A stretch of 64,000 nucleotides of DNA from contig JAHGAU010000002.1 of assembly GCA_019925105.1 (NCBI GenBank), positions 558,001 through 622,000 of the forward strand, in the 5' to 3' direction. A program made the position numbers and the translations under genes. Positions 1 through 11,309 of the stretch are shown here, piece by piece (positions within the stretch are counted from its first letter, which is position 1; every line of letters begins with the position of its first letter). Source of the DNA: Niebla homalea. Its lineage: Eukaryota; Ascomycota; Lecanoromycetes; Lecanorales; Ramalinaceae. Under the pieces are notes generated by a model. That model had not been told where the DNA came from. It saw only the letters and a program-made list of their open reading frames with translations, and ran no database searches.

Positions 1-3000
1 ACGGAAGTTGCGACAGTCGATAGATGGCCTCATCACGATGACGAAGGAGATGCCCGCCCGAATGCGACAATATGCTGCGTTTGAGCATATCCAATCCGTG
101 CTCAAGCAGTTACTGAAGGTCAATCCTCTCCTCTCCGACATGAAATCTGAAGCAGTCCGCGAACGACATTGGATCAAGATCTACAAAGCGCTCAAGCCCG
201 GCAAGAGGTATTCTTCTGTGTCCATGAACCTTGGTGATGTCTGGGATCTTCAGCTTGCCTCAAGTGAGGCCACTATTCGGGACATTGTAGCCCAAGCTCA
301 AGGCGAGATGGCCCTAGAAGAATTTTTGAAGCAAGTTCGTGACACCTGGCAGAACTACTCTCTCGACCTGGTGAATTATCAAAATAAGTGCCGTCTGATT
401 AGAGGCTGGGATGACCTATTCGCTAAATGCAGTGAGAATCTGAACTCCTTACAAGCGATGAGGCACTCCCCGTACTACAAAGAGTTCGAGGAGGAGGCTT
501 CCGCATGGGAGGACAAATTGAACCGTGTGCATGTCCTCTTCGATGTCTGGATAGACGTCCAAAGACAATGGGTCTACCTCGAAGGCGTCTTCACCGGCAA
601 TGCTGACATCAAGCACCTGCTTCCTGTCGAGTCGTCCCGATTTCAAAACATCAATTCAGAGTTCTTCGCGGTACTGAGGAAGGTCCACAAGTCACCATTT
701 GTACTAGATGTACTGAATATATCTGGTGTGCAAAAATCTTTGGAGCGCCTGGCTGAGCTGCTCAACAAGATCCAGAAAGCTTTGGGTGAATATCTAGAAA
801 GGGAACGAATGTCCTTCCCAAGATTCTATTTTGTGGGAGACGAAGATCTGCTCGAAATCATTGGGAATAGCAACGACACCATGAGGATAGCAAAACACCT
901 GAGAAAGATGTTTGCCGGCTTATCTGGCCTACAGATGGAAGAGGAAGCTACCATCACCGGTTTCGGGTCCAAAGAGGGCGAGCAAGTTTCACTCCGAAAA
1001 CCTATCAGTCTTGTCAGGACACCCAAGATCAACGATTGGCTTGCATTGTTGGAAAGCAACATGAAAGCCACGCTTGCTGAATTGCTTAGTGAGGCAGAGC
1101 AATCATTTGAGAAATTGGCTCAAGCGGAGAACCTTGATGTGCCAGCCTTCTCTAATTTTATCGACTCGTTTCCTGCCCAGATAGTCGTGCTTGCAACGCA
1201 GGTCGTCTGGACTAGTCGAGTGGAAGGTGCCCTGAGCTCAGGAGGAGATGGTTTACACACGCTCTTCGAGACGTCAGTTGGCTTTCTTGAGCTTCTAGCC
1301 AGCATAGTTCTTGGAGAACTTGATGCAATAAAAAGAAAGAAATGTGAGCATCTCATCACCGAATTTGTACATCAGCGGGATGTTATCAGCAATTTATTGA
1401 AGGCCAATGCTCGGAGTACAACGTACTACCTGTGGCTATTACAAATGCGGTACGTCTATGATCGTGACGGAGAGGCAGTTGATCGTCTTCGAATCAGAAT
1501 GGCAAATGCAGACCTTGCCTATGGCTTCGAGTATCTTGGGGTTCCTGAGAGACTTGTTCGAACTCCACTTACGGATCGATGCTTCCTGACTTGCACTCAG
1601 GCAATGGCTCAGCGCCTTGGAGGGTCACCATACGGTCCTGCAGGGACAGGTAAAACAGAGTCTGTCAAAGCTCTAGGGGTACAATTAGGCAGATTTACCT
1701 TGGTCTTCAATTGTGATGATACCTTTGATTTCCAAGCCATGGGACGTATCTTCCTAGGCATATGTCAAGTCGGAGCATGGGGCTGCTTTGATGAATTCAA
1801 TCGGTTAGAGGAGCGTATTCTATCGGCGGTCTCTCAGCAAATACAAAATATCCAGCTGGGTCTGAAGAAAGGCTCAGAGACTGGCGACTCTCAAATAGAT
1901 CTGGCCGGCCGTCAGTTCTCTGTCAGTGCCAACACTGGAATATTCATCACTATGAATCCGGGATATGCTGGACGATCGAATCTGCCCGACAATCTCAAAA
2001 AGCTCTTCCGGAGCGTAGCAATGTCAAAGCCAGACAAGGAGCTCATTGCTGAAGTCATGCTCTACTCTCAAGGATTCAAGCACGCCAAGACTCTGTCGAA
2101 GCAGACGGTCCCATTCTTCGATAAGTGCGCAGCTCAATTGACAAATCAAGCACACTACGACTTTGGACTTCGGGCACTGAAAAGCGTATTGATAAGCTCA
2201 GGAGCCCTCAAGAGAACACGGCTGACGGCTGACACTGCGAGCGATGGTAATGAGGAAATCCTGGAACCACAGATCATACTGCAAAGTATTCGAGAGACCA
2301 TTGCGCCTAAGCTGATCCGTGAGGATGTGAAGACGATGATCAACATCGAGCAGCACACTTTTCCTGGAGTCGATTACGTCCCAGCTAACTTGACGAAATT
2401 GGAGGCAGCCATCAAGGCGGAGGCATCCGAGCGGCACCTTGTTGTCAACGAGACATGGATGACGAAGATCCTCCAGCTCTATCAAATCCAAGGCATCCAC
2501 CATGGCGTCATGATGGTCGGCGGTTCCGGATCAGGGAAGTCCAACATCTGGAAAATCCTCTTAAAGGCACTGCACAAAGCGGAAGGTGTCGAAGGGGTCT
2601 ATCATATTATTGATTCCAAAGTCATGTCCAAAGAATCACTTTACGGTAGTCTCGATAGCACGACGCGCGAATGGACCGATGGACTGTTCACCAGCATTCT
2701 ACGTAAGATTGTGGACAACCTCAGGGGCGAAGACTCAAAGAGGCATTGGATAGTCTTTGATGGGGATGTCGATCCAGAGTGGGTCGAGAATCTTAACAGT
2801 GTACTTGATGATAACAAGCTTCTGACCCTGCCGAATGGAGAGCGACTCAACCTGCCTCCAAATGTTCGGGTCCTTTTCGAGGTCGCGAACCTCAAATACG
2901 CGACCCTTGCAACTGTCAGCCGCTGCGGCATGGTCTGGTTCAGCGAGGATACTGTGACCTCGGAAATGCTGCTTCACAATTACCTCGAAAACCTAAGAAG

Positions 3001-6000
3001 CAATCCCTTTGATGATCTGGACGAAGAAGCCACTGCTCAGGCTTCTTCCAAGACTCTAGCCATCCAGCAGCAGGTGGCGGATTCACTTGAGCACTTTCTC
3101 TCCAGCGGGAATTTGCTCCAGACTGCCATGACAGAGGCCCACAGGTATAACCACATCATGGAATACACCGAAATTCGAACTCTGAACACGCTTTTTTCAC
3201 TCCTCAATCGAGCATGCAGAATGATCGTCGATTACAACACACAACATGAAGATTTTCCGCTGGATCCTGAGCAAGTTGAATCCTTCACTTCGAAAAAGAT
3301 GCTTCTCTCCCTAGTCTGGGCACTTGTTGGAGATTGCCCGATCACGGAACGAAGAGATTTCGGAAACACCATCAGCGGCTTGACAACTTTTGACACGCCT
3401 CTCCTGAGCGAAGTGGGTTCTCTGATCGATTACGACGTTTCACTTCCCAAGGCCGAATGGTCGCCCTGGCAATCTCAAGTGCCAAACGTAGAGGTCAACA
3501 CACACTCGATCACGGAGACCGACAAGGTCATACCAACGTTGGACACAGTACGACATGAAGATATCCTATACTCTTGGTTGGCAGAGCACAAACCATTGAT
3601 CCTATGTGGACCACCCGGATCTGGAAAGACTATGACCTTGTTCAGTGCTCTACGCAAGCTACCCAACATGGAGGTCGTTGGTCTCAACTTCTCCAGCGCT
3701 ACCACCCCTGATCTCCTGATCAAATCGTTCGATCAATACTGTGAGTACAGGAAGACTTTAAACGGCGTTGTGATGTCACCAACCCAGATCGGAAAATGGC
3801 TCGTATTTTTTTGCGACGAGATCAACCTTCCGGCACCCGATAAGTATGGTACGCAAAGAGCCATCACATTTCTCAGGCAATTGGTCGAGCAGAACGGCTT
3901 TTGGCGCACAAGTGACAAGACCTGGGTTGCTTTAGAACGAATCCAATTCGTCGGTGCTTGCAATCCTCCAACAGATGCAGGCCGGACACCATTGGGAGCT
4001 CGATTCCTCCGCCACGCTCCACTCGTCATGGTTGATTATCCAGGGGAAGTCTCGCTGCACCAGATTTACGGCACATTCAACAGTGCTGTGCTCAAGATCC
4101 TCCCAAATCTTCGCGGGTATTCCGATGCTGTTACCAAAGCGATGGTACAGCTCTATCAAGAATCACAGTCACGCTTCACCCCAAAACTCCAACCGCACTA
4201 TGTCTATTCACCTCGTGAACTGACCAGATGGGTACGAGGACTCTATGAAGCTATCAAACCACTGGACAGCCTAACGATTGAAGGTCTGGTACGCATCTGG
4301 GCTCATGAAGCGCTGCGCCTTTTTCAAGATAGGCTTGTGGCGGAACATGAGCGGGTCTGGACAGACAAGACGGTAGAGCGTATTGCATTGGAACATTTCC
4401 CAAATATTGATGAAGACGCGGCGTTGAAGGCACCCATCTTATTTTCGAACTGGCTATCAAGGCATTACGTGCCTGTTGAGCGAGAACAGCTACGGGATTT
4501 TGTAAAGGCAAGGCTCAGGACGTTCTGTGAAGAGGAGGTTGACACCCCCATCATCCTTTTCAATGACGTTCTGGAGCACGTATTGCGTATTGATCGGGTG
4601 TTCCGTCAGCCTCAGGGCCACTTGATATTGATCGGCGTTAGCGGCAGCGGCAAGACGACCCTCTCGAGATTTGTTGCTTGGATGAATGGTCTCAAGGTCT
4701 TCCAAATTAAGGTTCATGGCAAGTATTCGGCGGAAGATTTTGATGATGACCTTCGAGATGTCCTGCGACGGTCGGGCTGTAAGGGTGAAAAGGTCTGTTT
4801 CATCATGGACGAATCCAATGTGCTGGACTCCGGTTTTCTGGAACGCATGAATACGCTCCTGGCAAATGCAGAAGTTCCCGGTCTTTTTGAGGGCGATGAA
4901 TTCGCGACACTCATGACAGCATGCAAAGAAGGTGCACAACGGCAAGGCCTCCTTCTAGACTCTCAAGAAGAATTGTACAAATGGTTCACCCAGCAAGTGG
5001 TGAAGAACCTCCATATCGTCTTCACAATGAACCCACCAGAAGACGGACTGTCGTCCAAGGCGGCCACAAGCCCCGCACTCTTCAATCGTTGTGTCCTGAA
5101 TTGGTTTGGCGACTGGTCCGATCAAGCCTTCTTCCAGGTCGGCTCGGAGTTGACACAGTCTATGGATCTGGATCGTTCTGGCTTCACTGCACCGGACAGC
5201 ATTCCTGTTGCGTGCCGCGATCTCGTGCTTCCTGCGTCGCACCGCGATGCAGTGGTCAATTCGATGGTGTACATGCATCTATCTCTTCACAAGTTCAACC
5301 AGCGTCTGCGCAAACAACAGGGCAAGGTCACCTATCTTACTCCCCGGCATTTTCTCGACTTTGTCGCCCATTGCGTCCGACTCTTCAACGAAAAGCGTGA
5401 GGATCTGGAGGAGCAACAACGCCACTTGAACGTAGGATTAGAAAAATTGAGGGATACAGTCGACAAAGTCCGTGACCTTCGTATCAGTCTGGCTCAAAAG
5501 AAGAAACAATTGGAGAGGAAGGATGCTGAGGCCAACGAGAAATTACAGAGGATGATTGCTGACCAACGTGAGGCTGAGCAGCGGAAGGCTGCCTCTTTAG
5601 AGATCCAAGCCGCCCTGGACAAGCAAGAAGAGGAGGTGGCATCTCGCAAAGAAGTCGTCAATGCGGATCTGGCAAAGGCAGAACCAGCTGTCCTGGATGC
5701 GCAGGAAGCCGTTGGAAACATCAAGCGACAGCATTTGACCGAAGTCAGATCGATGGGCAATCCACCCGCTGGTGTCCGTCTAGCATTGGATGCCGTGTGT
5801 ACTTTGTTGGGTCACAGGATTGACGGCTGGAAAACGATTCAAGGGATCGTTCGCAAGGATGATTTTATCGCAAGCATAGTTGGGTACGACAATGAGCGAC
5901 AGATGACGAAATCACTTCGCACCAAAATGCAGAATGAATTTTTGAACAAGGACGATTTCACTTACGAGCGAGTCAACCGCGCTAGCAAAGCGTGTGGGCC

Positions 6001-8924
6001 ACTTGTGCAATGGGTGGAAGCCCAAGTCAATTTCTCAGCCATACTGGATCGGATTGGACCTTTGCGAGAGGAAGCCGACAAACTCGAGGAAGACGCTCTG
6101 CAAACCAAGGCAGAAGCTAAAGCGATCGAGAATACCATCAAGAGCCTAGAAGACAGCATCGCCACCTACAAGTCGGAATACGCATCTCTCATCAGCGAAA
6201 CTCAGGCCATCAAATCGGAGATGTCTCGTGTAGAAAGTAAAGTCAATCGCAGTGTCAAATTGCTAGACTCTCTGTCTTCTGAACGTGCCAGATGGGAGGA
6301 AGGCAGCAAATCATTTGAGACTCAGATTGGTACCATCGTTGGTGATGTTTTGGCAGCTGCAGCCTTCCTTGCCTACAGTGGTCTCTATGATCAGCAGCTG
6401 CGCAAAGCAATGATGGAAGATTGGCTCAACCAAATGGCCCTCTCTGGCATCGTTTACAAGACTCCCAACCCTATGACCGAATACTTGTCCAACGCAGATG
6501 AGCGTCTTGGGTGGCAGGAGAGTGGACTGCCTGTGGACGACCTTTGCACAGAAAATGCCATCATCCTGAAGCGCTTCAACCGCTATCCGCTCATCATCGA
6601 TCCATCAGGACGAGCGGCAGAGTTCCTCCGAAAACAGAACAAGGAGCGACGTCTTGCTGTTACAAGCTTCCTGGACGATACCTTTGTCAAACAGCTTGAG
6701 AGTTCCCTGCGCTTCGGCAACCCGATACTGATCCAAGACGCAGAGTACATGGACCCCATCCTGAATCATGTGTTGAACAAGGAATACCAGAAAACAGGAG
6801 GCCGAGTTTTGATTCAGTTAGGAAAACAGGAGATCGACTTTTCGCCGGCGTTCAAAGTGTACCTGTCAACCCGAGACCCCTCAGCAACGTTTGCGCCAGA
6901 TATCTGTAGCCGAACAACATTCGTGAACTTCACAGTGACTCAGAGCAGTCTACAGACACAGTCGTTGAATGACGTCCTCAAGTCTGAAAGGCCCGACGTT
7001 GACAAGAGACGCACGAATCTCATCAAAATGCAAGGGGAGTTCAACACACATTTGCGTGGTCTCGAGAAGCGTTTGTTACAAGCGCTCAATCAATCGCAAG
7101 GTAACATTCTTGACGATGATGTTGTCATTGAAACGCTCGAAACTCTCAAGAGAGAGGCTGCCGAGATCTCCAAGAAAGTGGCAGAAACCGATGGCGTCAT
7201 GGCCGACGTGGAGAGCATCACTCACCAGTATAGCATTATTGCCCAGTCGTGCAGCAATGTTTTCTCGATTCTGGAACAGCTTCACCACCTGCATCACTTC
7301 TATCAGTTCTCCCTACAATTTTTCATCGATATCTTTAATAAGGTGCTACACCACAATCCCAAGCTGAGACACACCAACGACTACAAGACTCGCGGCGATA
7401 TCATCTTGCGGGAATTGTTCATCACGGCATACCAGCGGACCTCTCTGAGTCTACTACAAAAAGACCGTATCACCTTGGCTCTCTTGCTAGCGCAAGCGTC
7501 CCCATATAAAATGGACAGAGGCATCGTTGACAAGATATTGAGCCCGGGCACAGTTGGCAGTGACGTTGGAACAGACCAAGGTCTTCAAGACCGTGTCAAG
7601 AGCCAAGCCGCGAGGCTGCCGCTATTTAAGCAGCACTTGTCGATCATCACACCAGATGAGTGGAATCGGTTCTTCGCTGAAGAGCAGGCTGAAAATTGTG
7701 TACCACGAGTCTGGGATTCCTCGACAAGTGAACTGGATCAGCAATTGAGACGCTTACTTCTGATCAAACTCTTCAGAGTCGATCGATTCATACCGGCAGC
7801 CGAACAATTCGTATCGCTAGTTTTTGGCAAGGATTTCTCCAACAGCTTCGAAGATCTTGCTCACATTGTGGGACAAGTCTCGCCGACCACCCCTATCGCT
7901 CTCAGCTCAAGTCCCGGTTTCGATGCAAGCTACAAAGTCGAGAATCTTGTGGACAAGCAAAGGGCCCAATGCGCATACATTGCGATGGGTTCCAACGAAG
8001 GAGTGGCCAGTGCTGACAAAGCTATTAGTAATGCCGCTGCTACTGGATCTTGGGTACTGATCAAGAACGTCCACCTGGCTCCGCAGTGGGTGCAAAGCCT
8101 TGAGAAGAGACTTGGATCGCTGAAGCCCAATGCTGATTTCCGAATATTCCTGTCAATGGAGACAAGCCCCAAGATTCCGGTCAATTTGCTTCGGACTTCT
8201 AGAATCTTGATGTATGAACAGCCAGCTGGGATTCGAGCAAACATGAAGGACTCACTCTCGACTTTGTCAATTCGAGCTACGCAGGGACCTAGAGAGAAGG
8301 CAAGGCTCTACCTGCTTTTGTCGTTCTTACACGCTGTGATTCAAGAGCGGCTACGTTATGCGCCCACGCTTGGATGGAAGGGCTTTTGGGAATTCAACGA
8401 TAGTGACGTAAGTACAAGCGTTCCCTTTCGGACCGTGAGCATTGGCTTATCCGACGCAGTATGAGTGCGCAGCATACATCATCGACACGTGGATGGATTT
8501 TGTAGCACACAACCGCACCAACATTGCTCCCACCAAGATTCCTTGGGAGCTGATTCGGACCCTTATCACGGAGACTTACGGAGGGAAAATAGACGACGAA
8601 GACGATCTCAAGGAACTCAGCCATCTCGTCGAATCAACATTTGTTCCATCAGCGTTTGAAGATGACCACAAACTCATCAAAGCTGGGGCCGAAGGTGAGG
8701 GCGATAGCCTAGCCGTCCCAGAAGGAAACGAAATGAAAGATTTTATGGCATGGGCGAACAATCTTCCAGAGAGAGAGCCGCCAACATATCTTGGCCTACC
8801 AGCCAACGCAGAGAAGCTGTTGCTCGTTGGCTATGGAAAACAAACAATCGAGAGCATGGTGAAGATTACCGAGATTCTCGATGAGAGCGAGCAGCTCAGT
8901 GCAGAAGATGCAAATGAGACTTGA
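1..8924 (+). CDS. nudA: Cytoplasmic dynein heavy chain, C-terminal ~2,960 residues (5' end outside window)
   Basis: This is the AAA+ motor of dynein-1, which drives minus-end transport of nuclei, endosomes and spindles along microtubules. The frame is open from base 2. Exons are 1-8407 and 8460-8924 (52-nt intron; the join gives NDSD-YECAAY). Residues here are counted from base 8. Four P-loops are visible: AAA1 [10 protein letters not shown] (~545), AAA2 GGSGSGKSN (~838), AAA3 GPPGSGKTM (~1200) and AAA4 GVSGSGKTT (~1543). AAA1 is followed by the conserved [22 protein letters not shown]4 has the Walker B-like FIMDESN. Charged stalk helices flank the microtubule-binding region (~1800-2110), followed by AAA5 and AAA6. 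The protein stops soon after AAA6 ([10 protein letters not shown], then about 25 residues), so the large C-terminal beta-barrel of animal dynein is absent, as in yeast. The missing N-terminus would hold the tail. Identity is certain. Confidence 0.97.
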
Positions 8925-9680
8925 CGAAGATTCCCTGTTTGTGACTGTGTGTATCAGGTAACTTTGCATATTTGCCGCGATTTGGCGGGCAAAAGCGGCG
9001 TTTGGCCAGATCAACGACTGGAGACTAGGGACTCGGGACACCCTCACGTTAGGGAGGCGGATTGCATCGTGCAAGGTGTTTGGACGGTCAGATTTGCGGC
9101 GGCCATATACCCCAATGCTTTTTTGTTTGATTTTGAGAGGTCGTGTAATCATTACAGCGTGTTTGACCAGACTTCATAGTACATTATTGATTTTCATTTT
9201 ATCAATCAGCACTTATGACTCCAGTGCCATCGCCCCTACTTTTCATAGCCCCATAAGGTGTCGGCAAAGCAACAGTCATGTCCTGGAAATGACACTAGAT
9301 GGCCGTGCAGTAAAGAACAAGATACTGTACGAAGCGATGAATCAAGGGGTAAGTTGATATCGTCTCCAAACAAGGTTCACGCTACCCAGTTGAGCACCGA
9401 ATTAGCTTTAAGCTAGCGTGCTAGCGCTCTATAAATTTACCAGAAATCCATCGCTTTTCTTTGGTGGTGACACCCCCCATTGCTCCACGAGCTCATGAAG
9501 ATTGCCTATCTGGGGATAGCAGCCGTTATGCCGCGCGCTTCCATCGCGTTTGATGAGGTGAGGTCCAACTCCCTCTGCCATAGATCAAACACGTTCTTCC
9601 CTCACTCGGATAAATTTCGCTACGACCCCTTTACCTTGAGGAACCGCCGGCTGTAGTAGCAGCCTCGAAAGAGGCTGGCT
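8925..9680. other. Intergenic region, dynein 3' end to WD40 gene
   Basis: About 750 bases without a supported gene. I translated the first part in the dynein frame to look for a missing dynein C-terminal domain and found no resemblance. It should hold the dynein 3' UTR and the promoter and 5' UTR of the WD40 gene. No clear element was identified. Confidence 0.5.
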
Positions 9681-9725
9681 TTGCCCCTAAGAAATCGTCA
9701 TGAGCTACCGGCCAGGATCCACGTC

Positions 9726-11162
9726 ATGGACCAAGAGGAAGAAGGTGCCACGGCGGGCAACGAGCAACGACATAATGGCCCACCACAGACATTAGTAGCA
9801 ACAGCAAACCTCTTAATCAACCACTCTCCAAAACCCCCCACACAAGCAAGAGCCGCCCACACCCCCATCTTCACAACCCTCCACTGGTCCCCCGACGGCA
9901 CCACCCTCCTCCTCCCAACCTCCCACCAAACCCTCGAAACCTACATCCTCCCCCCGGACCTCCTCACCCCGCCATCTCCCTGCCTCGAAGGTAGTGGTGC
10001 CGGTGGTGGTGGTGGTGGTCATCACACCCTCCACCCCTACCACACGCACTCCCTCCCCGAACCGTCTGGCGCAACCACGATCCACCCGTCCTTCAACCTC
10101 GCCCGCCCAGACCTGTGCCTCTACCTGACCTCCCCGCGCACCCTCCCGATCCGACTGATCTCCCCCTTCTCGTCGTCGGCGCAGGGCATCCTGGCGTCGT
10201 ACCCGCTCATCCATGCGCGCACGGAACAGTACACCGCACCCCACGCGTTGGTCTTCAACCCGCTGGACCACGGGGGGGTGACCTTCTTCGCGGGCGCGGG
10301 ACGCTTGGTCGCGACGTTTGATGTGACGAGGGATGGCGAGGGGCCCGTGGGGGTGTGCGTGTTGGGGAAGAAGCGGGGTCGGAGGGGAGGGGTGGCGGGG
10401 TATTTGGCTGCAGCCAGAGATGCGGCGGCGGCGGGGACGGGTATGGGGGGGATGGTTAGTGCGATGGATGTTGGGGTGGAGAGGGGAGTGTTGGCCACGG
10501 GGATGTTCAAGGGGAATGGTTTGGGGCTTGTGGATGTGAGAGGAGGGGAGGCAGGGCTGGTGGGGACGTTGCGGTTGCCGGAGCGGGCGGGGGATGGGGT
10601 AACGAGTGTGAGATTTTGTCCGGCCGTGGGGAGGGGAGATTATTTGCTTGTGGCCGAGAGGATGAGTGAGGTTATGCATATTTTCGATGTGAGGAATGGT
10701 GGGGGGGTGCTGGCTACGTTGAAGGGAAGGGAGGCATTGACGAATCAGCGCTTAGGGGTTGATGTTACGGCGGATGGGCAGGTTTGGGCTGGGGGTACTG
10801 ATGGGATGGTCAGGGTGTGGGGAATGCAGCAGGGCGACGTGGAGCCTAGCTCGGTTTGGCGGGGGCATGAAGATGCTATTGGTGGTTTGGGCTTGCATCC
10901 TGGGGGAGCAGGCGTGTTGGCTACTTGTGCTGGGTCACGGCACCTGGACGACTGTATATTTCCGAAACGAGAACCTGGAAGAGAGCGTGGTATTGTAGAG
11001 GCGAGTGGTGGGAGCAGCGATACCGACTCGTCATCCTCGAGTGATGTCGTCAGCATTAGCTCCATCTCCTCTGTGAGCGACTCCTCTGTGAGCAGCTCGT
11101 CTGCTTCTGAGTCAATTTCACAGCCCCCTGCGGAAGCAGGCTTGAAGATATGGGCGTTGTAA
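9726..11162 (+). CDS. WD40-repeat protein of the WRAP53/TCAB1-Swt21 type
   Basis: A single-exon, 478-residue protein. The frame is open further 5' but the first ATG in frame is at 9726 (MDQEEEGA). WD40-like blades run through the protein: FTTLHWSPDGTTLLLP near residue 50, a central LVATFDV blade, and TNQRLGVDVTADGQVWAGG then DGMVRVWGM towards the end. The TNQR blade and the late LATCAGSRH block match my recollection of human WRAP53 (TCAB1), which binds CAB-box RNAs in telomerase and scaRNPs, and of yeast Swt21, which is linked to splicing. The RNA-binding role is therefore inference from family. The C-terminus carries a Ser-rich tract before the closing LKIWAL blade. Base usage changes sharply inside the gene: the first third is C-rich (including a GGT run around 10,000) and the rest G-rich. 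Confidence 0.75.
   Translation: MDQEEEGATAGNEQRHNGPPQTLVATANLLINHSPKPPTQARAAHTPIFTTLHWSPDGTTLLLPTSHQTLETYILPPDLLTPPSPCLEGSGAGGGGGGHHTLHPYHTHSLPEPSGATTIHPSFNLARPDLCLYLTSPRTLPIRLISPFSSSAQGILASYPLIHARTEQYTAPHALVFNPLDHGGVTFFAGAGRLVATFDVTRDGEGPVGVCVLGKKRGRRGGVAGYLAAARDAAAAGTGMGGMVSAMDVGVERGVLATGMFKGNGLGLVDVRGGEAGLVGTLRLPERAGDGVTSVRFCPAVGRGDYLLVAERMSEVMHIFDVRNGGGVLATLKGREALTNQRLGVDVTADGQVWAGGTDGMVRVWGMQQGDVEPSSVWRGHEDAIGGLGLHPGGAGVLATCAGSRHLDDCIFPKREPGRERGIVEASGGSSDTDSSSSSDVVSISSISSVSDSSVSSSSASESISQPPAEAGLKIWAL
9995..10021 (+). repeat. GGT/GGC trinucleotide tract coding Gly
   Basis: An in-frame run of GGT codons interrupts a C-rich stretch in the WD40 gene. It encodes a short poly-Gly loop between blades and is a candidate for length polymorphism. 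Confidence 0.7.
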
Positions 11163-11309
11163 AGCTTTGGCTGTGACCCAGCACCAACAAAGCCCAAACA
11201 GCTCTTGCGCGAAATCATCCTTTTATGCTGCAGCTTCACCGTGAACGGTTCTAGTAGCACAGGTTTTCTTGAAATTTCGAGCGAGGCAATCACGGAGGAG
11301 CCTTCATTT

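Noticed and set aside
9813..10679. 288-codon minus-strand frame opposite the WD40 gene
   Set aside because: Low-complexity Pro/His/Gly shadow of the skewed coding DNA.
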